Part shown: in pieces, positions 22,928-33,002 of the stretch
How the letters are laid out: every line of letters starts with the position of its first letter
Position numbering within the stretch: position 1 is the first letter of the stretch
Notes under the pieces: generated by a model
The model's input: the letters and a program-made list of their open reading frames with translations, nothing else
Database searches by the model: none
Told to the model about the DNA's origin: nothing
Origin: Molossus alvarezi
Taxonomy: Eukaryota > Chordata > Mammalia > Chiroptera > Molossidae
Reading direction: 5' to 3'
Length of the DNA: 64,000 nucleotides
Assembly: GCA_037176705.1 (NCBI GenBank)
Contig: CM073891.1
Span: 98,019,827 to 98,083,826, forward strand
Position numbers and translations under genes: made by a program

Positions 22928-23730
22928 AGATTTTTATTACTCGTTTTGTTTATGTGGTGTATCACATCTATTGTTTTGCAAATATTGCACCAGCCTTGCA
23001 TCCCCGGGAAAAACCCCACTTGGTCATGGTGTATAATTTTTTTAATATATCGCTAAATTACCTTTGCTAAGATTTTGTTGAGGATTTTGGCTTCTATGTT
23101 CATCAGGAATATTGGCCTGTAATTTTCTTTCTTTGTAGTGTGTATTTGGTTTTGGGATTAGAATTATGCTGGCCTCATAAAAGGAGCTTGGGAGTTTTCC
23201 TTTCTCTTGACTTTTTTGGAATAGTTTGAGGAGAATAGGTGTTAGTTCTTTGAATGTTTGGTAAAACTCCCCTGTGAAGTCATCTGGACAAGGGCTTTTA
23301 TTTGCTGGGAGTTTATTAATTATTGCTTCTACTTCCTTAGTTGTTACTGGTGTGTTCAGGTTTTATGACTCTTCCCTGTTGAGTTTTGGAACATTGCATA
23401 ATTCTAAGAATGTATCCATTTCACCTAGGTTGTCAAATTTGTTGGCATATAATTGTTCATAGTATTTTCTTACAATCCTTTGTATTTCTGTGGTGTCAGT
23501 TGTTACTTCACCTCTTTCATTTCTGATTTTATTAACTTGGGTCCTCTTTTTTTTTTTTTTTTCTTGGTGAGTCTGGATAAAGGTTGATAAATCTTGTCTT
23601 CATTTCAAAGGACCAGCTCTTGGTTTCATTGATCTTTTATATTGTTTTTTTTTAAAGCCTCTATGTCGTTTATTTTTGCTCTGATCTTTATTATTTTCTT
23701 TTCTCTACCAGCTCTGGGTTGTTCTTTATT

Positions 23731-23942
23731 ATTATTTTTAAATATGTTTTTATTGAAGAGAGAGAGAAAGGGAGAGAGATAGAAACATCAATGTGAGAAA
23801 GAAACATTGATTGGCTGCCCCCTGCACCCTCCCCTACTTGTGATCGAGCCTGCAACCTGGGCATAAACCCTGAATGGGGATTAAACCAGGACCTCTCAGT
23901 CCATGGGATGACACTCAATCCACTGAACCACGCCAATGGGCA
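23731..23942 (-). mobile_element. VES SINE, short-bodied subtype
   Basis: Reversed SINE in ORF2 of L1 copy B. The target duplication is tgggttgttctttatt (23715-23730) against tgggttgttatttttg (23943-23958). The head is worn near its end ('gaaccacgccaatgggc'). Confidence 0.9.
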
Positions 23943-25438
23943 TGGGTTGTTATTTTTGTTCTCTTCCTAGTTCTTTAAGTTGTAGGGTTAGACAGTTTAT
24001 TAGAAATTTTTCTTGTTTCTTGAGGTAAGCCAGTATTGCTATGAATTTCCCTCTCAGGACTGCTTTTGCTATGTCCCATAGATTTTTGTGTTGCTGTGTG
24101 TTCATTTTCATTAGTTTCTGGGAAGTTTTTAAATTTCTTTCTTGATCTCACTGGTAACCCATTCATTGTTTAATAACATGTTATTTAGCTTCCATGTGTT
24201 TTAATGCTTTTGAATGTTTTTATTGTAATTGATTTCTAGTTTCATGCCACCATGATTTGAGAAGATGCTTGATATGATTTCAATCTTTTTGAACTTGTAG
24301 AGACTTAGTTTGTGTCCTAACATGTGGTCTGTCATTGAGAATGTCCCATGTTCACTTGAGAAGAATGCATATTCTGTAGCTTTGGGGTGAAATATTCCAC
24401 AAATAGCAACTAAATCTAGCTTACGTAGTGTATTGTTTAGGGTCCCTGTTTCCTTGTTAATTTTTTGTCTAGATGATCTATCCAGTAATGTTAGTGAGGT
24501 GTTAAAGTCCCCTACTATGATTGTATTGCTGTTGATCTCTCCCTTGAAGTCCTCCAGAAATATATTTTGATGCTCCTATATTGGGTGCATATATGTTTAC
24601 CATAGTTCTATCCTCTTGTTGGATCAATCCCTTTAATATTATGCAGTGACCTTCTGTGTCTCTTATTATGGCCTTCATTTTGAGGTCTATCATCAGATAT
24701 GAGTATTGCTACACCAGCTTTTTTTTTTTTTTTCCATTTCCATTTGCATGAAACATTTTTTTTTAATCTCTTCACTTTTATCCTGTGTGAGACTTTTGTT
24801 CTAAAGTGGGTCTCTTGTAGGCAGCATATATGGGTCATGTTTTCTTATCCATTAATCTATCTTGTGTGTTTTGATTGGAGAATTTAAGCCATTTACATTT
24901 AAGGTTATTATTGATAGGTACTTGTTTGTTGCCATTTGTATTCTTCATGTCTGTATTCCCCCCTCTCTTCTTCCTCCTCTTCCTTCTCCTCCTCCTCCTC
25001 CTTCCTCCAACAACTCCTTTAACACTTCCTGCAGTGCTGATTTGGTTGTAGTAATTTAACTTTTTTTTTTTTTTTTTTTTATCTGTGAGGCTTTTTATTC
25101 CGCCTTCAATTTTGAATGATAGTCTTGCTGGATAGAGTAGTCTTGCATTCAGACTCTTGCTTTTCATTACTTTGTATACTTCATGTCACTCCATTTTGGC
25201 CTGCAGTGTTTGTATTGAGAAATCGGCTGACAGCAGTGGGAGGTCTCTTGTAAGTAACTTTCTGTCTCTCTCTTGCTGCCTTTAAATTCTTTCTGTGTCT
25301 TTAATGTTTTCCATTTTAGTTATAATGTGTCTGGGTGTGGGTCTTTTGGGTTCATTTTGATTGGGTCTCTCTGTGTTTCCTGGACTTGTGTGACTTTTTC
25401 CTTTAACAGGTTAGGGAAAATTTCTGTCATTATTTCTT

Positions 25439-25546
25439 TTCTTTTTTTTTGGTATGTGCCCCTAGCCACTAGGGCCTAGCAGAAACTGAACCTGGGACTC
25501 TGGTCCGCAGGTCGATGCTCCAACCACTGAGCAAACCGGCTAGGGC
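25439..25546 (-). mobile_element. Head-only VES SINE (about 108 bp)
   Basis: In its own sense it has the tRNA-like head (ccggtttgctcagtggttgg, then a B-box-like gttcagtttctg), a short repeat-like gctaggccctagtggctagg, 'ggcacatacc' and then directly a poly(A) tail. The whole normal body is missing. The target duplication ctgtcattatttctt is exact at 25424-25438 and 25547-25561, so the short form inserted as such. Confidence 0.88.
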
Positions 25547-25866
25547 CTGTCATTATTTCTTCAAACAGGTTCTCTATTTCTTTCTCTGATTCTTCTCCTT
25601 CTGGTACCCCTATTATGCAAATGTTGTTATGTTTCATATTGTCCTAAAGTTCCCTTAAACTTTCCTCCTGCTTTTAAGTCCTCCTACCCCCACATTTGCT
25701 ACTCTAATTGGGTATTGTTTTCTACCTTGTCTTCTAACTCACTGATTCAGTCTTCAGCTTCTTCTAATCTACTATTAAATCCTTCCAGGGGTATTTTTTT
25801 TTATGTCAGCTATGTCATTCTTCATTTCCATTTGATTTTTATTCATAGCTTCTACCTCTTTTTTTT

Positions 25867-26097
25867 TTTTTTATCCTCACCCGAGGACATTTTTCCATTT
25901 TTGGTTCAGATAGAGTGGGAGGGAGAGAGAGAGAGAAACATCAATGTGAAGGGACACATCGAGTGGCTGCCACCCGCACGACCAACCAGGGCCGGGGACA
26001 AACTGCAACCGAGATATGTGCCCTTAGCGGGAACCAAACCCGGGTTTCTCTGGACCGCAGGCCGACGCTCCAACCGCTGAGCCAAACCGGCCAGGGC
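25867..26097 (-). mobile_element. VES SINE, long-bodied subtype
   Basis: Reversed SINE with the diagnostic end 'tcctcacccgaggac' and an intact head ending 'gagccaaaccggccagggc'. The target duplication is cttctacctctttttt against cttttacctctttttt (26098-26113). The good head suggests a young copy. Confidence 0.93.
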
Positions 26098-26734
26098 CTT
26101 TTACCTCTTTTTTAAATGCTGGTGTAGTTCTCATTATGTTGCTTGTAATTCTCACTAAGTTGTTTCAGCACCCTTAAAACCATAGCTTTGAATTACATAT
26201 CTGATAAATTGCTTTCCTCCATTTCATTTAGATCCTTTCCCAGTGATTCCCCCTTTTCTTTCATTTGGGGGTTGCTCCTCTTCTCCTCATTTTAGCTGTC
26301 TCTTTGTGTTTGTTTCTATGTATTAGAACTGCTATGCCTCCCAGTCTTCATGGGGTAGCCTATGTGGGAAGCGTCATGTGTGACCTAGTGGTGGAGCCTC
26401 TTTGATCTCCTGAGCTGGATGCTCTAAGAATGTCTCTTGTGTGGGTTATTTGGGCTCTTCTGTTAAACTTGGGTCCTGAATGCTGATGCCCCGTTTGAGG
26501 GTGAGGTCTCCCCTCAAGCTTGCTGACTGTAAGCCTCAACCCCAACCATGTCATGCCAGCTCTTATACAGGTGTTTGGATCTGCTATTTGTAGAGCTGAC
26601 AGGATTCTGCTCTGATGTTATTGATTCTGATCCCTTGGTGTGTCAGTCCCTGGCTTTCTGGGACTTTCTCTGGTGCAGGCTCATGTGATGCACTGTCTGA
26701 ATGGCAAAGGGAGCCAGGTTGTGGCAGTAGGTCT

Positions 26735-27060
26735 GAGTGTCCGATGGCATTGGGTCATAGTGGTGGGGCTAGAGGTGCTGGGTCATGGTGGTAGCTCCTG
26801 GGTATCTGGGGGCATCAGGTTGTAGTGCTGGGTATGAGTGTTTGGTGATGCTGGGTTGTGGTGCTATAGGTTAGGCATGCTGGGTCATGGCGGCAGGAGG
26901 CATTGTGTCATGGTGGGTCCAGGAGTCCAGTGGCACCAGGTTGTGGCATCAGGGCTCGGCACACTGGGTCACAGAGGTAAGGTGGGGGGTGTTGGGTTGC
27001 AGTAGCGGGGCCAGGCATGCCCATCTGTGGCCTTGGAGCACTGGGTTATGGCCACTCCCT
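26735..27060. repeat. Imperfect minisatellite-like block in L1 copy B 5' region
   Basis: The text 'gctgggtcatggtggtag' recurs with changes at irregular 30-60 base spacing (cattgggtcatagtggtgg, gatgctgggttgtggtgc, catgctgggtcatggcgg, cactgggtcacagagg). The block lies in the 5' UTR of L1 copy B, so it may be degenerate promoter monomers or a later expansion. Confidence 0.6.
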
Positions 27061-27244
27061 GAAGCCTCCTCTGATGAGGGCCCTATGGATCCTCCAAAAT
27101 GGCCAATGGAATTCTTCACTGACACAGAAAACGAGTTAGTTGTGAAGGCTATTTGTATCACCTAGATATGAGTCCTTTATCTAAGAAAGATTTTCTGGAT
27201 GACTTTAGCCAAATTACTTAAAAATAGTGATAATAGTTTTCATT

Positions 27245-27500
27245 AATTATATAATTATTGTGCTAAGTGCTTTATTTACTTCATTGTCCCATGTGAGCCT
27301 CACAAACTATTACATGAAGTAGTTTTATTACATGCATTTTCAAGATGTGAAATGAGACATTCATGGAACAAGCAAGTTGTAGAACAGGGGTTACACCAAA
27401 AGCCCTTGTTCTTAACTACTGTGTAATAGTCTGACTTTCCCTGGACCTCGGTTTTCTCATCTATACAGTGGGTGGTAGGACTGGATGGTCTTTGAACTCC
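27245..27500. mobile_element. Two abutting MIR relics in opposite orientation
   Basis: 27245-27400 reads as antisense MIR (tgctaagtgctttatttac, then ttttcaagatgtgaaatgag). 27420-27500 reads as sense MIR (cctcggttttctcatctata, cagtgggtggtagg). Both are strongly diverged. Confidence 0.6.
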
Positions 27501-29756
27501 CTTTTCAGCTCAGGACCTCCCTATAATATATCTCATCCTTTTTGGTCAGTCTTGCCTGTCTGAGCTTGCCCTTGTACCTCTTCCCTTTCCCCACATTTCC
27601 AAGTGGTTTCTTTGCCAAAGATGCTGTAATCTGAACGTCTGCCAGCTCCCTTTATCTTGAGGAGAACATCTCATTAGACAGTCCGAGGAATCAGCCCCAG
27701 CTAGGGAGCACAGCCGGTGTTCAGAGGATGTTCTGCAGGGCTGCCGGTCCCAGCCTGCTCCTGCCGGCTGGAGAACCTTCTGTCAGCCGTCGCGACGGCT
27801 CGCTGGGGGTGGCTGCTTCGCCGCACAGCCCCACATCTGTCTGTTCTGATGATCAAGAAGGGACTTGGTGAGAGCAGCAGCCAGGAGCCCTCCTAGGTGA
27901 TAAAACTTCCCCAGGGCACTCAGGAGAGGTGGGCTGCTGGCGAAACGTGGCGAACAAGCACTGTGCTGTGTAAATACATTTAAGGGATGGAGCTTTTCCT
28001 TGTTCCGCTGGGGCCCATTTCCTGAGCTGTGCGGCAGGAACTGTCTTCCTCCGAATGACGGACAGGGCCGGTGGGGAAAGCTAAGCAGACCTTGATTTCT
28101 TTCCTTGCGTTGGCACATTTACCTAATGAGCAGAAGGAACAGGCCTGGAGAGCCACTGAGACGAGGGACTGTAGGTGGCCTCGGAGTGGAAAACTCTCTG
28201 TGTTCTTGCAGTGTGAAAGCCTTCCACCCTCTGCTCCATGTTCCTCTTCTCCCTGATCCAGGTCCTGCAGCACCTGCATTTCCCTTCACGGGGCAGACAG
28301 GGCGTCCCTTGGGGACCCTTGGGTGACATCATGGGCTGCTGTGGTTAAGACCTGTCTGGCTCATGGTGCTATAGGGGGTGTGGGTGGGGTGAAGTTGATG
28401 GTGTAGAAGGTGACTGCTGACAATCCCGGTGTGGTGGCAACTCTGCTTCTTTGATTTCGAAGGTGGGATTCTGGAGTTCTTTGTGGGTGCTGCCCAGCTG
28501 CTGAGAAACTCTTGGCAGTTCACAAAGGGAGAATGTGGCCCCTTAGAAATGGGCCAGAATATTGAAATATTTCAGATTCACTCCATGTGTCTGGGAGGTG
28601 CCAAAACACCAGTCTAGCCTGGAGAAAGAAGAGAACTCGGGACCTGCTCCTGATAGCCAAGGGGGTCTGAATGGGAGGGGCTCTGGGTTTTATTCCAGTC
28701 CCCTCGGGGAGAGGATGGTGCTTCATTCTTACTACATTGCCAGTGATTGGTCCAGGCCTTTCCCATGGGTGGGCCTGTGGTTCTTAATTCTTTGGCATGT
28801 TTCTTTCCCGGGTGGGCTCTGGGTTAGGGCTTGCTGATGGGGGAAAGCGTAGCTCTCGGCACATGTGAGGAAACCACCGCTTGGCGGGAGGGGCCGTGGT
28901 TTCATTGTTGTGCTTCTTTTCCTGAGTCGAGCAGCCTGGTCATGGTTCTGTTTGGTTTGTGGGAGGGAGATTCCTGGTGCTGGCGGATTAGACTCCTTCC
29001 CTGCAAGCGAAGCAGTTTTTGAGTCATTCCAAGAGGGATGGGGGCGGTCCCTGGGGATGAGGCTGGAGACACGCCCTCCCCACCAGCCTCCTTTGAGATG
29101 TGGTGCCTGACCCACCGCGCTGTTTCTACCTTGAATTTCTGTAACCAGTTTGGCCTCTAGGGGAAAGAAGCCAGCCAGCTAGGATTCCGGGTGCGCCCCT
29201 GGGATTTCTGTTGCCACATTGTGGCATCTTCATTCACAGCTTTTTGAGAGTTTGGCCTTTTGATCACTCAGCTTCCCATTCACCTCACAGCCCCCAGGAC
29301 AGCTGGTGGGCAAAGCTGCAGGGCCAGCATCCCCTGGGGGTTCCTTTCTGTTAGCAGGTGCTGGAGGCACTAAGAACAGGCTTGCATTTCTTCCGGCTCA
29401 CAGGTACAAATCATGGAAGACTGTGTAAGTCTGTGGAGGACCCCTGTGAGAATGTGGGGGCTGTCCAGGGGGAGCAAGTCAGCGTGAGCCCAGGGAGGTT
29501 TCTAACACCAATAACAAACGAAGTGGCAAGTCCTTCCACCCACTCCACCCCTGCCAGCCATGGAGCACCTTGCCAGCCTCCTCTGTGGACAGGTGGATTC
29601 GAGGCCCCAGTTCAGAACCAATGCTCAGAGATCAAACATAGTATTAGAATTGGATTCCCACCGCAGTTTTCCATCAAACAACAAGGCAAGAAGGAATCTC
29701 AGAAATCATCTGTTTTCAACATCCTTATTTTACACATAAAGAAACTGAGCCCTGGT
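27501..29756. other. Single-copy noncoding interval, moderately GC-rich
   Basis: No repeat family or gene is recognised. Many overlapping short frames on both strands share the same bases. CpG is sparse apart from a short cluster at 27780-27825 (gccgtcgcgacggctcg), too small to call a CpG island. A 192-codon frame at 29358-29936 runs through a microsatellite and a MIR, so it is rejected. Confidence 0.4.
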
Positions 29757-29759
29757 GGA

Positions 29760-29800
<41 letters not shown>

Positions 29801-29801
29801 T
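29757..29801. repeat. (GATAAT)n/(AAT)n microsatellite
   Basis: gataat units grading into aat units; it adjoins the MIR at 29802, as often seen for repeat-associated microsatellites. Confidence 0.95.
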
Positions 29802-30020
29802 AGCAGCAAATGCTTTTCTGTTGCTTACTATGTGCCCATTACTGTTCTAAGCACTTCTGTTCATTCTCACAACACGCTGTCAGTCAGGTATTGTGATCAT
29901 CGCCATTTTATGGAAGAGGAAACTGAGGCAGAGTAACTAGCCCAAGCAGGCAGGCGGTCGCACTGGGATTCAAAGGCAGGCAGTCTGGTCCCAGGGTTCA
30001 GCCTCTCAACCACTGTGCTA
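29802..30020 (-). mobile_element. MIR SINE relic
   Basis: Good antisense MIR: 'ttactatgtgcccattactg', then attttatggaagaggaaactgaggcagagtaac in pieces, then 'gtctggtcccagggttcagc'. One of the better preserved MIRs here. Confidence 0.85.
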
Positions 30021-30174
30021 AGTCACCTTGGTGGTGGGTCAGTCAGGACCCACAATCCAAGCTTTTCTAGCACCCATTCATGTGCTCTTCTAGACCTGCT
30101 CCATCGCCACGCTGAGCACCGGAAATGTGTCTGTCTGAAAGGAGAGGGGTTGGAAGTATGAAATACAGTTTGGG

Positions 30175-30420
30175 CCCTGGTTGGTTTGGCTCAGTGGTTA
30201 AAGTGTCGGTCTGCAGAATGGAGAGTCCCAGGTTTGGTTCTCACTAGGGGCACGTACTCGGTTGCAGTTTGTCCCCAGCCCCAGTTGAGGTCATGTGGGT
30301 GGCAGCCATTCGAAGTGTTGATGTTTCTCTCTCTCTCTTCTTCCCTCTCTCCCTCCCACTCTATCTGAAGATAAATGCAAAAATGTCCTTGGGTGAGGAT
30401 AAAAAAATAAAAATAAAATA
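30175..30420 (+). mobile_element. VES SINE, long-bodied subtype with perfect duplication
   Basis: Sense SINE starting 'ccctggttggtttggctcag', ending 'gtccttgggtgaggataaaa' plus a (aaaat) tail. The target duplication aaatacagtttggg is exact at 30161-30174 and 30421-30434. Confidence 0.95.
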
Positions 30421-30434
30421 AAATACAGTTTGGG

Positions 30435-30954
30435 TTTCAAAGATGTAGTACAGAAAAGAAGGTAAGATGTCTCATCAATATTTTTATGTTGATTTCATGT
30501 TGAGATGATAATCTATTGGAGGTATTGGTTGAAGTAAAATACATTATTATAATTAATTGGACCTGTTTCTTTTTTACTTATCCATATAACTGTCAGACAT
30601 TGTAAGATGACCTATGTGGCTCGCATCTGGGGCCCACGTTGCATTTAACACGAGTATGTGACTTGTATCTGTGGACAGCCCTGTTCCTCCCCTTGGTGAC
30701 CCGCTGGAGAGCACACGTGCGAGTTGCAGCACAGTTGCGGCGGCATCTCAGTCCAGCCCAGTGACTGCAGTGCCCCACAGAAGGGCATCGCAGCCACCCT
30801 GGGCCTTGTCTGTGACACACCCCTGCTCTGGTGATGAGCAGAGACCTTGCCTCCCACCGCCAGGACGATGCTGTCAGGAGGCGGGCGCACCAGCAAAGTC
30901 TCAGGAGGTTAGTGTGGCTTTAATGGAAAGGGGATGATGACCCCACTCACCCAC
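30435..30954. other. Single-copy noncoding interval
   Basis: No repeat or gene is recognised. Confidence 0.35.
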
Positions 30955-31085
30955 ACTTGAATCCTGGCTTTGTTACCTATTAGCTCTGCTCTTTCAACTC
31001 CAAGCTTCACTTTCCTTCTCTGGAGAATGGGAATAATTATACCCACACATCCGTGCTTTGGGGATGAAGATGTCGTGTATAACGC
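30955..31085 (+). mobile_element. MIR SINE relic
   Basis: Sense MIR: 'ttgaatcctggctttgttac', ctattagctctgc, then 'tctggagaatgggaataatt'. Confidence 0.75.
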
Positions 31086-31251
31086 ACGAAAAGCAGAGGA
31101 AGGCCCGGGCCGTTGGTCCTCCCCTTCCAGCCCGGCTTGCAGAGGGTGGCTTCCCTACCAATTTCATGATCACCTTCCAGTGACCAAACGCTAAATGAGA
31201 GACAACGTCAGGGAAAATAGTCCCTGCTGCTTTTTTACTTTTGGATTTCTT

Positions 31252-31481
31252 TCTATTTTTTTCTTAAAAAAATTTTTTTCTTTCTTTATTGATTTTGGAG
31301 AGAGAGGAAGGGAGAGGAAGAGATAGAAGCATCAATGAGAGAGAACTTCGATTGGCCGCCTCCTGCATGCCTCCCACTGGGGACTTAGCCCTCAACCTGG
31401 GCATGTGCCCTGACCGGGAATAGAACTGGCTACCTCTTGGTGCATGGGTGGATGCTCAACCACTGAGCCACACGGGCCAGA
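31252..31481 (-). mobile_element. VES SINE, short-bodied subtype
   Basis: Reversed SINE from a T-rich tail to 'gagccacacgggccaga'. The likely target duplication is ttggatttcttt (31241-31252) against tcggatttctt (31483-31493). Confidence 0.9.
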
Positions 31482-31493
31482 CTCGGATTTCTT

Positions 31494-32004
31494 CTAAATT
31501 GGAACAAGTCTGCACCCCACTCTCTCTCTCTATGAGGAATGTGAGGTGGGGCCCCCTCAACACGTGCTGCCCAGTGATGGTCAGAAATGGCGCCAACGAG
31601 TAGTGTTCAGCATGGATGGTTGAAGAGCGCACCGGGGCAGCTCCCAGGGTCCGCCTTCTAGCCTCTCCCCTGCCCGTGTTCTCGGCCGGCCCTGCCGCCA
31701 GCTCAGGCCAGGGTCACATACACGGTGTGAGTCTGGGACTAGGAAGGCTCAAACTACTCTGGTGCTCAGAGTGGCCCGAGGCAGGGCCAGATCTAATGGG
31801 TCTGTCCCGGGTGAATGAAGTGGATGAGCACTTACCCTCTGCTGTTATTTGGAATATTTGAGTCGGGGAGTGGAGCCCCAGGTTGGCTCTAGTTTTCTTA
31901 AAGTTTGCTGGACTGGGATTCTAGGACCCCCCACTCGGTGGGGGAGTGAAGTCGTGTTGGTCAAACATGGTAGACGTGCACAGCTGTTCAAATCAGCAAA
32001 ATGC
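31494..32004. other. Single-copy noncoding interval
   Basis: No repeat or gene is recognised. Confidence 0.35.
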
Positions 32005-32195
32005 ACTCAAATCCCAGCCAGAACTTGTTAGTTACATGACCATGGACAAGTCATCTGACCTCTTTGGACCTGTTTCTTACCTTTGCAAAACAATAATATC
32101 CAGCTCATATAGTAGTGGTAAGATAAATGACAAAGTGTATTGAAGTGCACATTGAAAATGTGCATTGTAGGCAGTTGTTAAATGTCAGTTACTGA
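32005..32195 (+). mobile_element. MIR SINE relic
   Basis: Sense MIR: atcccagccagaac, 'catggacaagtcatctgacc', 'acctttgcaaaacaataata', ending 'gcagttgttaaatgtcag'. Confidence 0.75.
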
Positions 32196-33002
32196 CACGG
32201 AGCCCTGTCTTTTGGTTCTGGTGCAAATGGCAGGATGATTTTCCCCTTTTAGTTGTCAAGAACCCTGTGTCTGTCCACAAGAATATGGGTACCATCCCCA
32301 GTTCATACTCCACCCTGGACACTGACCATCTTATGGTCTGAATCACACACCCAAGGATGCAAAACAGAATCGTTTTCTTTTCAGAAATCTGTCTGTGATA
32401 ACCAGCAAATATAAGAACAATTTGGGACTAATTTCAGTCCCTACATGCTTTTGAGCAAGTAAATGACTCACAATATGCCCTTCGCCAATCTGTAGATCCT
32501 CTCGGGACGTCTGCTTCCTCTTTAATTAAATGGGACGAGTTATCCTTTCCTCTTCTTCATTTTACAAGCATGTAACAGGGATGAATCCAGTAATTCTGTA
32601 GAATCCTTTGAGGTCCTTAGAGAAATAGTTGCTATATAAATGCAAAGTGTGATGTCCATTTCTATTACATTGTGTTTTGCAAATAAATATGTAAGCGTGT
32701 ATCACATGCATGTCAATGCTGGTCTGGCCAACTATTTGCCATGTGCACTTTTTAAAATGAAATAATCATCTCCATACATCATTCCGTGAAAGCATAACTC
32801 CAAATCCATGAAGTGTGAGGTGGTGATGATTGTTTTTTTTTCTGGAAGCTCATCTTTCTGTCTCATTTTAGCTTCTGGTGTTTCTGACAGGCCAGTCATT
32901 GGTGATGGGTGCATGGGGTGAGGGCATTTCTCAGTACTTTCAAGAACCTGGGTCAAGACCAATGAGAGTTTCATGCTCACTGCCCTTCCCTTTCACTTTT
33001 CT
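32196..33002. other. Single-copy noncoding interval
   Basis: No gene is seen. Positions 32540-32660 have faint MIR-like text (ttttacaagcatg, gttgctatataaatgc), too weak to call. Confidence 0.35.

Larger units (their letters stand above)
20600..24950 (-). pseudogene. L1 copy B ORF2 remnant
   Basis: Diverged ORF2 covering endonuclease (C-L-Q-E-T-H near 24800), reverse transcriptase and the C-terminal region. The reverse transcriptase active-site text at about 22285-22310 reads F-K-D-D-M-I in sense, so the two aspartates remain but the residue before them is changed from the usual Ala. Longest clean frames are only 60-90 codons. Two VES SINEs interrupt it, at 22616-22927 and 23731-23942. Confidence 0.82.
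25070..26250 (-). pseudogene. L1 copy B ORF1 remnant
   Basis: Antisense text homologous to ORF1. The C-terminal signature A-R-L-L-Y-P-A-R-L-S-F-K-I-E-G-G-I-K-S is at 25080-25150, then upstream parts corresponding to copy A's ORF1 (tgcaaatgttgttatgtttc parallels copy A at 11610-11630). Two SINEs, at 25439 and 25867, split it, and the frame is lost throughout. Confidence 0.75.
20328..27115 (-). mobile_element. Near full-length L1 (copy B) with four SINE insertions
   Basis: Antisense L1 reading, left to right, 3' UTR (20330-20600), ORF2 (about 20600-24950), ORF1 (about 25070-26250) and 5' UTR (26300-27115). It is collinear with copy C at 33.0 kb in the shared part and supplies the ORF2 middle missing from copy A. 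Frames are broken at many places and four VES SINEs interrupt it, so it is long dead. The left boundary is the poly(T) near 20328. I did not find a clear target duplication, so the right boundary is approximate. Confidence 0.85.

Noticed and set aside
27775..27830. Possible CpG island
   Set aside because: Only a handful of CpG sites within about 50 bases, far below island size, and no adjacent first exon.
29358..29936. 192-codon plus-strand open frame
   Set aside because: It reads through the (GATAAT) microsatellite and a MIR relic, giving an Asp/Asn run; no protein homology is recognised.
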